A stretch of DNA of 6,871 nucleotides from Microbacterium sp. (GTDB taxonomy: Bacteria; Actinomycetota; Actinomycetes; Actinomycetales; Microbacteriaceae): the NCBI GenBank assembly GCA_031286555.1, contig JAITUD010000313.1, positions 1 to 6,871 on the forward strand, read 5' to 3'. The notes beneath the pieces are model-generated. The model ran no database searches and was not told where the DNA came from. It saw nothing but the letters and a program-made list of their open reading frames with translations. Positions 1 to 5,896 of this stretch are shown one piece after another (position 1 is the stretch's first letter; every line of letters begins with the position of its first letter). Position numbers and translations under genes: made by a program.

Positions 1-2450
1 GAGCCGACCTGTGGCGACGGCATCCGGATGCCGCCGGATGCCTGATCGAGCGGCCGCTGCGCGGCCCTGAGCCGCCCACGGCGGAGACCGCGCTCGTGCT
101 CGGGCGAGGCACGCGTGCGAGCGGGGTGCGGGCCAGCGGGGGAGACGATGAGCGTTCCCGCGCGTTCCGCGAACAGGCCGCGGTGCTCGGCGACGCACCG
201 CTGACCGTCCAGATCGGGAGAGGCGTCTGCGTGCGTGCACCGGAGCCGGTCGGAGCGGCGGTGCTCCGTGCGCTGGTCGTGCAGCTCTGCCGGCGGTTCA
301 CGCCGTCGCAGCTGGCGCTGCTCGGCGACGATCTCGATGGACTCGGCGTGGCCGAGCTGCCGCATGCGAGCAGCTCACGTCGCTCCGCCTTCCGCCTGGT
401 GGTCGGCGCCGGTGGCGATCACGGGGCCGATGCGCAGCTCTCGCTGTGTGCACCGGACGAGCAGCCGCCCGACGGGGTGACGGCCGTGCTGGACTGCACC
501 GACCCGGGGCGTGCGCGACTGCGCACACCGGACGGCGTCCAGGAGCTCGTGGTCGAGGGGATGTCTCTCGCGCAGGCCCGGCAGATCGCGGCGGAGAGCG
601 CCGCGGATGCCGAGGAGGTGTCGGAGGTGCCGATGACGGTCGCGCTGCACGAGCTCGACAGGGCGCGGAGCGCCGGCCACGGTCTCGCCGCCGCGATCGG
701 CCGCGGCGAACGTGGCGACGTCGTGGTGGATCTCGTCGAGGACGGACCGCACGCGATCGTCACGGGAATGACCGGCACGGGCAAGAGTGAGCTGCTGGTG
801 TCCTGGGTGACGTCGATCGCCGCGCTGCACGGGCCCGAGCGGGTGAACTTCGTGCTCGCCGACTTCAAGGGCGGCACAGCCTTCGATCCGCTCCGCGAGC
901 TGCCGCAGGTGGCCGCGGTGATCACCGACCTCGACGACGACGGGGCGCGTCGCGGAGTCGAGAGCCTGACGGCCGAACTGCGCCGAAGGGAGCGGGCGCT
1001 CGCCGAGGCCGGCGTGCGCGACATCCGTCAGCATCCGTCCCTGCCGCGGCTGGTCATCGTCGTCGACGAGTTCGCCGCGCTGCTGCAGGAGCACTCCGAT
1101 CTGGGCGCGGTGTTCACCGATGTCGCCGCGCGCGGCCGTGCGCTCGGCATGCATCTCGTGCTGGGCACGCAGCGCGCGGCCGGGGTGATCCGCGACGCGC
1201 TCGCCGCGAACTGTCCGCTGCGCGTCAGCCTGCGGGTGGCGGATGCCGCGGACAGCAGACTCGTGATCGGTTCGGACGCCGCGGCCGCTGTGCCGGGCGG
1301 ACCGGACTCGCGCGGACTGGCATTCGTGCGGAGGCCACAGGACGCGGAGGCCGTCTGCGCCCGCATCGCACTCACCCGCGCCGCAGACGTGCGGGCCGCG
1401 TCGCTGCGCTGGACCGAGGCCGAACGTCCTCGCAGCCCATGGCTGCCCGCGCTTCCCGAGCGGCTCGCGCTGGACGAGATGCTCCCGGAGGCGGATGGCG
1501 GGCTGCGGCGCCGCGGCACGGCACTCCTGCTGGGCAGGGCGGACGAGCCGGAGCGACAGCGTCAGCCCGCGGAGACCCTCGAGCCCGGGGGTGGCCTCGC
1601 CGTGATCGGCGGACCGGGCTCGGGCAAGACCGCGGCGCTGCGTCTTCTCGCCGCGCAGCAGCCGGCCGCGCGTCTGATCCCGGCCGATGCCGAGGGCGCC
1701 TGGGACGCCGTGCAGGAGCTCCTCGCCGGTGTCCACCCGTCTCTGGTGCTCTGCGACGATCTCGACGCCCTCATCGCGGCCTACCCGCCGGAGTACGCGC
1801 AGGACTTCATCTCGGCCTGGGAGCAGCTCGTGCGCGCCCTCCCGGCGGTGGTGACGGCCTCGCGGGTGTCGGGCGCGCTCGGGCGGGTCGTCGAGGCGCT
1901 GCCGCGGCGCGCGGTGCTGCGGATGCCGGGAAGGATCGAGCACATCGCGGCCGGGGGAGACCCCGATGCGTTCCGCCGGGATCGCCCCGCCGGGCGGGCG
2001 CGCATCGACGGTCGAGAGGTGCAGCTGTGCTGGGTCGAGCCGGAGCACGCGCAGCAGCTGCGCACCTCCGGCTCACCCCGATGGCGGCCCGAGCACGGCG
2101 TCAGCGGCGTCGTCACGCCGGCGGTGCAGCGGACGGCGGAGCTGCTCCGCCGGGAGCATCCGGCTCAGCGCGTGATCGGGATGACGGACGCGGCCCCCGG
2201 CGGCGCGGCATCCACCGGGCCGGTGATCATCGTCGCCGATCCCGAGGGCTGGCGGATGAACTGGTCGCTCGCCCAGCGGGTGCGGACGGAGGGCGAGATG
2301 CTGATCGCCGCGGAGTGCGCGAGCGAACTGCGTCAGCTGGCGGGCGTCCGCAGCCTTCCCCCGTACGCCCGCGCGCACGCGGGACGGGCGTGGTCGACCG
2401 TCCAGGGCGGTGCTCCGCGGCGTGTGCTGCTCCCCGGTGCGCCGGACTGA
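1..2450 (+). CDS. FtsK/SpoIIIE (EccC-like) multi-domain ATPase, 5'-truncated
   Basis: The reading frame is open from position 3 to the TGA at 2448-2450 with no stop, so the gene starts upstream of the window; a GTG at 96 is only an internal codon. Residues are counted from that GTG. The first P-loop ATPase domain has Walker A GMTGTGKSEL at 224-233, the FtsK/EccC-type segment LADFKGGTAF at 254-263, Walker B LVIVVDEFAAL at 319-329 and the sensor-like LVLGTQR at 354-360. A second domain has Walker A GGPGSGKT at 505-512 and a Walker B-like VLCDDLDAL at 551-559, with D555 where the catalytic Glu would sit. PAGRARIDGREVQL at 631-644 resembles the segment that closes FtsK/EccC modules. Family knowledge: EccC-type ATPases drive type VII secretion of WXG100 substrates at the membrane. 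No transmembrane helix or third P-loop is visible here; helices could lie upstream. A role in secretion rather than DNA translocation is inferred from the tandem ATPase layout. The gene converges on the asparaginase gene, 4 bp away. Confidence 0.88.
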   Translation, partial: ADLWRRHPDAAGCLIERPLRGPEPPTAETALVLGRGTRASGVRASGGDDERSRAFREQAAVLGDAPLTVQIGRGVCVRAPEPVGAAVLRALVVQLCRRFTPSQLALLGDDLDGLGVAELPHASSSRRSAFRLVVGAGGDHGADAQLSLCAPDEQPPDGVTAVLDCTDPGRARLRTPDGVQELVVEGMSLAQARQIAAESAADAEEVSEVPMTVALHELDRARSAGHGLAAAIGRGERGDVVVDLVEDGPHAIVTGMTGTGKSELLVSWVTSIAALHGPERVNFVLADFKGGTAFDPLRELPQVAAVITDLDDDGARRGVESLTAELRRRERALAEAGVRDIRQHPSLPRLVIVVDEFAALLQEHSDLGAVFTDVAARGRALGMHLVLGTQRAAGVIRDALAANCPLRVSLRVADAADSRLVIGSDAAAAVPGGPDSRGLAFVRRPQDAEAVCARIALTRAADVRAASLRWTEAERPRSPWLPALPERLALDEMLPEADGGLRRRGTALLLGRADEPERQRQPAETLEPGGGLAVIGGPGSGKTAALRLLAAQQPAARLIPADAEGAWDAVQELLAGVHPSLVLCDDLDALIAAYPPEYAQDFISAWEQLVRALPAVVTASRVSGALGRVVEALPRRAVLRMPGRIEHIAAGGDPDAFRRDRPAGRARIDGREVQLCWVEPEHAQQLRTSGSPRWRPEHGVSGVVTPAVQRTAELLRREHPAQRVIGMTDAAPGGAASTGPVIIVADPEGWRMNWSLAQRVRTEGEMLIAAECASELRQLAGVRSLPPYARAHAGRAWSTVQGGAPRRVLLPGAPD

Positions 2451-2473
2451 CCGGTCAGATGCCGGCACCGGGG
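2432..2473. terminator. Symmetric hairpin over convergent stop codons (candidate bidirectional terminator)
   Basis: CCCCGGTGC at 2432-2440 is the exact reverse complement of GCACCGGGG at 2465-2473. Centred on the same axis is a 12-bp palindrome, CTGACCGGTCAG (2447-2458), which contains both stop codons: TGA at 2448-2450 on + and TCA, read as TGA on -, at 2455-2457. Between the outer and inner stems lies a 6x6 internal loop. There is no U-tract on either strand, so intrinsic termination is not certain. The position between two convergent genes is what argues for a terminator role. Confidence 0.5.
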
Positions 2474-3450
2474 CGGATAGTGCCCACCGGCGCGCCGCCG
2501 CCGTTCACGACCAGCGGCAGGTCGGCGGCCAGCGCAGCGACATCGCTCTCGGCCACAGCTCCCGCACGCGCGAGCAGCGTGGCGGCGACGATCGTGGCCG
2601 CGCGGCCGTTGCCGTCCAGCATCTTCAGAGCGACGGTGGTGCCGCCGGGGGCGACCATGACCATCACTCCTTCCGCGCCATGCTTCGCGAAGACGCCGAG
2701 GCGCTCGATCGCGATCGTGTCCTGGTGGCCGGGACCGGCGATCGTCCACGGGTTCTCGCGCACCGCGCGGACCAGCTGACCTGCGACGCGGTGCAGGGCG
2801 AAGGGCGAGCGGTCCGAGGCGGTGCCGATGCGGTGGATGCTGCGGGCCAGGCCCTCCAGCGTCATCGCGTGCACGGGGGCGCCGCAGCCGTCGATCGCGG
2901 TGTGCGCGACCTTCGCGCCGATCAGCCTCTCCACCGTCTCGCGGATGTGCACCTGCAGCGGATGCGTCGGATCGAGATAGCCTTCGGTCGGCCAGCCGGT
3001 CGCCACGCAGGCGCGCAGCATCGCGGCGTGCTTGCCGGAGCAGTTCATCCGGATGCGGCTCGGCTCGGCGTGGTCGCGCGTCATCTCGCTGCGGGTGTCC
3101 GTGTCGCCGGGCCAGGACGGCGGGCAGGCGAGGTCGTCCTCGGTGAGGCCGCCCGCGACGAGCATCTCCCGCACCACCTCGACATGACGGTCGGTGCCGG
3201 TGTGGCTGGCGGTGCTCATCGCGAGCTGCTCGCCCTCCAGCGCCGCGCCGGCGGTGACGCAGGCGACGGCCTGCAGCGGCTTCATGCTCGACCGCGGCAG
3301 GATCAGCGCGTCGGCATTGCCGTGGCGCGAGACCACCTCGCCCTCGGGGGAGAGCACGACCGCCGCGCCGGCATGACGGGATTCGACGAATCCGCTGCGT
3401 TCGACGACGGCCAGTTCCACAGAATCCGCAACGGTGAGAGTCTCGAGCAC
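2455..3450 (-). CDS. L-asparaginase, AnsA/ReAV-type (PF06089)
   Basis: A 331-residue protein predicted to hydrolyse L-asparagine to aspartate and ammonia in the cytosol (no signal peptide seen). It matches the Rhizobium etli inducible asparaginase class, not the bacterial type I/II fold. Equivalents of the known ReAV active-site residues are all visible: S54 and K57 in PRSSMKP, S82 in ASHTG, K256 in VFAKHGAEG, and the Zn-ligand set C137 and K140 (NCSGKH) plus C189 (DGCGAP). The start chosen is GTG at 3450, preceded by GGAGG at 3453-3457 only 2 nt away, which is unusually close. The next in-frame GTG downstream (3420) has no Shine-Dalgarno. The frame stays open further upstream, but only antisense to OsmC. 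Family proteins typically begin about 10-20 residues before the ELAVVERSG segment, which fits. It is divergent from OsmC and convergent with the ATPase. Confidence 0.9.
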   Translation of the reverse strand: MLETLTVADSVELAVVERSGFVESRHAGAAVVLSPEGEVVSRHGNADALILPRSSMKPLQAVACVTAGAALEGEQLAMSTASHTGTDRHVEVVREMLVAGGLTEDDLACPPSWPGDTDTRSEMTRDHAEPSRIRMNCSGKHAAMLRACVATGWPTEGYLDPTHPLQVHIRETVERLIGAKVAHTAIDGCGAPVHAMTLEGLARSIHRIGTASDRSPFALHRVAGQLVRAVRENPWTIAGPGHQDTIAIERLGVFAKHGAEGVMVMVAPGGTTVALKMLDGNGRAATIVAATLLARAGAVAESDVAALAADLPLVVNGGGAPVGTIRPGAGI

Positions 3451-3495
3451 GTCCTCCAGCTTATGACGTGTCAGGCGCCGTGCCAGACTGACGGC

Positions 3496-3969
3496 ATGCC
3501 CCTCGGAGAACACCACTACGCCCTCACGACCACGTGGACGGGCAACGTCGGCACCGGCACCAGCGGGTACCGCGACTACCGCCGTGACGTGACGCTGCAG
3601 GTCGAGGGAAAGCCCGACGTGCTGGCATCCTCCGACAAGCCGTTCCGCGGCGACACCTCGCGCTGGAATCCAGAGGACCTGCTCGTGGCAGCCCTGTCGG
3701 AATGCCACCTGCTGTCCTACCTGCACGCCTGCGTGACCGTGGGCGCCGTGGTCACGTCATACCGCGACGAGGCGACCGGTGTGATGCGCGAGGACGGCCG
3801 TGGCGGCGGGGCATTCGCCGAGGTCGTGCTGCGTCCGCAGGTGACCGTCGCCGACGCATCGATGGTCGAGGCCGCCACGCAGGCGCACCACCAGGCGCAC
3901 GAGTGGTGCTTCATCGCGAACTCGGTGAACTTCCCGGTGCGCGTCGAGCCTGTTGTGGCCGTCGGCTGA
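3496..3969 (+). CDS. OsmC-family peroxiredoxin
   Basis: A 157-residue protein of the usual OsmC/Ohr length. Family members are cytosolic thiol peroxidases that reduce organic hydroperoxides with a Cys pair. The two expected cysteines are present: C60 in ALSECHLLS and C128 in HEWCFIANS. E50 in WNPEDLL occupies the usual conserved Glu position. The active-site Arg is less clear; R26 or R30 in GYRDYRRD are candidates. The N-terminus GEHHYALTTTWTG resembles actinobacterial OsmC proteins, which supports ATG 3496. An in-frame ATG at 3463 would add 11 residues without any family-like sequence. No good Shine-Dalgarno precedes 3496. Exact subfamily (OsmC versus Ohr) and substrate are not resolved; the spacing and the HEWCF motif favour the OsmC side. 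Its stop lies 6 bp from the stop of the convergent acyltransferase gene. Confidence 0.9.
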   Translation: MPLGEHHYALTTTWTGNVGTGTSGYRDYRRDVTLQVEGKPDVLASSDKPFRGDTSRWNPEDLLVAALSECHLLSYLHACVTVGAVVTSYRDEATGVMREDGRGGGAFAEVVLRPQVTVADASMVEAATQAHHQAHEWCFIANSVNFPVRVEPVVAVG

Positions 3970-3975
3970 TCCTGG

Positions 3976-4755
3976 CTAGCGCCGCTCGTGCGGCAGCGCC
4001 TGCTTGATCTTCTCGATCGGATTCTGTGCGGGCGGCTCGTTGTAGACGCCGGCGAGCTCCTGACCGGAGAGCGCGTGGATCGCCGCCATGATCTCGTCGG
4101 TCGCCTGACGCCGGGCCTTGCCGCTGGAAGCCGGACCATGCGTGCTGAGATCCAGCGGCTCGCCGAACCTCACCGTGATGCGCTCGCGGAGTGACGGCAT
4201 CTTCGCGCCCCGCGGCATCATGCGGTCGGTGCCGATGAGACCAACGGGCACGACGGGCGCGCCGGTCTCCAGCGCGAGGAACGCGACGCCGGTGCGGCCC
4301 TTGTACAGGCGTCCGTCGTCGGAGCGGGTGCCCTCCGGATACAGTGCGACGGTCAGGCCGTCCTCCAAGAGCTGCTTCTGCTGGTCGAGCGCGTCGAGCG
4401 CGGCCTGGCCGGCACCGCGACGCACGGGGATCGCGCCGATCGACGTGAAGAACATGCGCGACATCGCGCCCTTGAACCCGGTGCCCTCGAAGTAGCTCGA
4501 CTTCGCGAGGAAGTGCACGGGACGGGGAGCCGCCACCGGGATGGCGATCGAGTCGATGAACGACTGATGGTTGCTGGCGAAGATCAGCGGACCTTCCATC
4601 GGGACGTTCTCGCGGCCCTCGATCCTGGGGCGGTAGATCAGTCGCGCGAGCGGCGTGATCAGCATGCGTCCGAAGGCGTATGCGAAGCCGGCGCGCTTCG
4701 GGGCGCTGGTCTGCTCAGGTGCCGATTCGGGCTCCGGCGACTGCTCAGAGGTCAT
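3976..4755 (-). CDS. 1-acyl-sn-glycerol-3-phosphate acyltransferase (PlsC family)
   Basis: A 259-residue membrane-associated acyltransferase, predicted to transfer an acyl group to lysophosphatidic acid in phospholipid synthesis. All four PlsC motifs are visible: motif I NHQSFID at 62-68 (HX4D, H63 and D68), motif II GAIPVRRG at 107-114, motif III YPEGTRS at 139-145 and motif IV VPVGLIG at 169-175. The first 20 residues are a low-complexity Glu/Pro/Ser tail, and residues 23-41 form a moderately hydrophobic stretch that could dock to the membrane. Several PlsC paralogues per genome are common in actinobacteria, so the acceptor could be another lysolipid. The start ATG at 4755 has no Shine-Dalgarno; a GATAAT box 8 nt upstream suggests a leaderless mRNA. 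The 3' end converges on OsmC. Confidence 0.9.
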   Translation of the reverse strand: MTSEQSPEPESAPEQTSAPKRAGFAYAFGRMLITPLARLIYRPRIEGRENVPMEGPLIFASNHQSFIDSIAIPVAAPRPVHFLAKSSYFEGTGFKGAMSRMFFTSIGAIPVRRGAGQAALDALDQQKQLLEDGLTVALYPEGTRSDDGRLYKGRTGVAFLALETGAPVVPVGLIGTDRMMPRGAKMPSLRERITVRFGEPLDLSTHGPASSGKARRQATDEIMAAIHALSGQELAGVYNEPPAQNPIEKIKQALPHERR

Positions 4756-4763
4756 CAGTAGAG

Positions 4764-4769
4764 ATTATC
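4764..4769 (-). promoter_or_regulatory. Candidate -10 box for a leaderless plsC-type transcript
   Basis: Read on the - strand, GATAAT (one mismatch to TATAAT) is followed by CTCTACTG and then the ATG at 4755. A start about 7 nt after the box would place the mRNA 5' end at or next to the ATG, and no Shine-Dalgarno is present. Leaderless mRNAs are common in actinobacteria. The -35 region (about 4787-4793, TTCCCC-like) is a poor match to TTGACA. Confidence 0.55.
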
Positions 4770-4773
4770 GAAG

Positions 4774-4802
4774 CATTCATGCCGACGGGGGAATGGTCGG
4801 CA
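4774..4802. promoter_or_regulatory. Dyad in the plsC/FKBP divergent gap (candidate operator)
   Basis: TGCCGAC at 4780-4786 is the exact reverse complement of GTCGGCA at 4796-4802, with a 9-nt spacer. An interleaved second pair, CATTC at 4774-4778 and GAATG at 4791-4795, is also exact. The dyad lies just upstream of the GATAAT box of the acyltransferase gene and spans the expected -35 region, so a regulator-binding site is plausible. No known operator consensus was recognised. Confidence 0.35.
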
Positions 4803-4858
4803 CTCAGCCACGGCCTAACCGGATGAGGGATGATGAGACGTCTTCTACCCCCGATCAC

Positions 4859-4862
4859 GAGG
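4859..4862 (+). promoter_or_regulatory. Ribosome binding site of the FKBP lipoprotein gene
   Basis: GAGG sits 7 nt before the GTG at 4870. This spacing, together with the Arg-rich signal peptide that starts right there, fixes a GTG start. Confidence 0.65.
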
Positions 4863-4869
4863 TCTCACC

Positions 4870-5859
4870 GTGCGCCTGCGTCGTCCGCTTGCCCTGCTGT
4901 CCACCGTCGCCGCGGCGACCCTGATCCTGGCAGGCTGCGCAGGTTCGCCGGACGCCTCGTCGACGCCCACGCCCACCAAGAGCTCCTCCAAGTGCGTGCT
5001 GGACACCAAGCCGGGCGCGACCTCCGACTCGATCAAGGTCGACGGGTCGGGCCTGGATGCCAAGATCACCGTGCCGAAGGACGCCAAGTTCGCCGACGTC
5101 GAGCGCACCGTGATCAAGAAGGGCGACGGCAAGGACATCACCCCCACCGACTTCATCTCGGTGCGCTACCAGCTCGTGCAAGCCGACACGGGGGCCGTGC
5201 TGGACACCTCGAAGCGCGGCCCGGAAGGCGTGCTGCCGGTGCTTCTCAACCCGAACCAGTCCGCGCAGCCCGTCGACTTCACACAGTCCTCGATCTTCGT
5301 GGTCGCGGCCGAGTGCGTTCCGATCGGCTCATCGGTGGTCCTCACCATCCCGGGTTCGAAGCTCGGGGACGGCACGGGTCCGTCTGTCGCGCTCTACGTG
5401 GAGACTCTCGAGAAGCTGCCGACCGTCGCCACGGGCAAGCAGGTCGATCCGCCCGCGGGCATGGCGACCGTGAAGCTCGGCAAGGACGGCGCCCCCACGA
5501 TCACCATCCCCAAGACAGACCCGCCCACCGAGACCGAGATCGGCCAGCTCAAGCAGGGCGACGGCGCGACGGTGGGTGCGAACGACCTGGTGACCGTGCA
5601 GTACCGCGGTGTGAAGTGGAGCGACGGCAAGGAGTTCGACTCCACGTGGAGCCGCGACGCGTACCCCTCGCAGTTCCCCGCCACCGGTGTCGTGAAGGGC
5701 TTCCAGCAGGCGCTGATCGGCCAGAAGGTCGGCTCGCAGGTGATCGCCGAGATTCCGCCGAAGGACGGCTACGGAGCGTCCAAGGGCCACGAGCTCGAAA
5801 AGGAGACGCTGGTCTTCGTCGTCGACATCCTCGGCACCACTCCCATCGAGGGGCAGTGA
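4870..5859 (+). CDS. Exported lipoprotein with tandem FKBP-type PPIase domains
   Basis: A 329-residue protein starting at GTG 4870. A type II signal peptide covers residues 1-22 (MRLRRP, then a hydrophobic core) with lipobox LAGC and lipidated C23, so it should sit on the outer face of the membrane. A Ser/Thr/Pro linker follows. The second FKBP domain (about 225-322) carries the main FKBP12 pocket residues: Y245, F256-D257 (EFDSTW), F278 in place of W59, Y301 (DGYGAS) and F316 (LVFVVDIL). It probably catalyses cis-trans proline isomerisation during folding of exported proteins. Residues about 77-180 resemble a first FKBP copy (VERTVIKKGDG, DFISVRYQL, VLDTS) but lack the FD pair and the YG tyrosine, so this copy is likely inactive. 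Besides C23, the only cysteines are C42 and C149, which could form a disulfide. The dxr gene follows after 37 bp. Confidence 0.9.
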   Translation: MRLRRPLALLSTVAAATLILAGCAGSPDASSTPTPTKSSSKCVLDTKPGATSDSIKVDGSGLDAKITVPKDAKFADVERTVIKKGDGKDITPTDFISVRYQLVQADTGAVLDTSKRGPEGVLPVLLNPNQSAQPVDFTQSSIFVVAAECVPIGSSVVLTIPGSKLGDGTGPSVALYVETLEKLPTVATGKQVDPPAGMATVKLGKDGAPTITIPKTDPPTETEIGQLKQGDGATVGANDLVTVQYRGVKWSDGKEFDSTWSRDAYPSQFPATGVVKGFQQALIGQKVGSQVIAEIPPKDGYGASKGHELEKETLVFVVDILGTTPIEGQ

Positions 5860-5865
5860 CCCACA

Positions 5866-5890
5866 AGCCTGCGCGATAGCGCAATAGGCT
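5866..5890 (+). other. Hairpin in the FKBP-dxr gap
   Basis: AGCCT (5866-5870) pairs with AGGCT (5886-5890), and GCGC (5871-5874) pairs with GCGC (5879-5882), around a GATA loop. This gives a 9-bp stem with a 3-nt bulge at 5883-5885. It ends 6 nt before the dxr ATG and overlaps the position where a Shine-Dalgarno would sit. There is no U-tract. TAGGCT at 5885-5890 could alternatively be a TAnnnT -10 box for a leaderless dxr mRNA. Confidence 0.45.
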
Positions 5891-5896
5891 GGCGGC

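Noticed and set aside
375..2048. Long open frame of 557 codons on the - strand
   Set aside because: It lies wholly antisense to the ATPase, has His/Arg/Pro-rich composition typical of high-GC shadow frames and no recognisable motif.
2410..3495. Upstream extension of the OsmC reading frame, over 1 kb
   Set aside because: It is antisense to the well-supported asparaginase gene and shows no family similarity; OsmC-like sequence begins at 3496.
3451..3726. Upstream extension of the asparaginase frame
   Set aside because: It runs antisense into OsmC and adds 92 residues with no asparaginase similarity; GTG 3450 with a nearby GGAGG is a better start.
3981..3994. Short hairpin GCCGC-TCGT-GCGGC near the OsmC/acyltransferase convergent stops
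   Set aside because: Only 5 bp, no U-tract and inside the last codons of the acyltransferase gene; such stems are frequent by chance at this GC content.
4830..5879. 349-codon + strand frame overlapping the FKBP gene
   Set aside because: It is a different frame of the same DNA, Arg/Gly/His-rich and without motifs; the FKBP frame has a signal peptide, lipobox and pocket residues.
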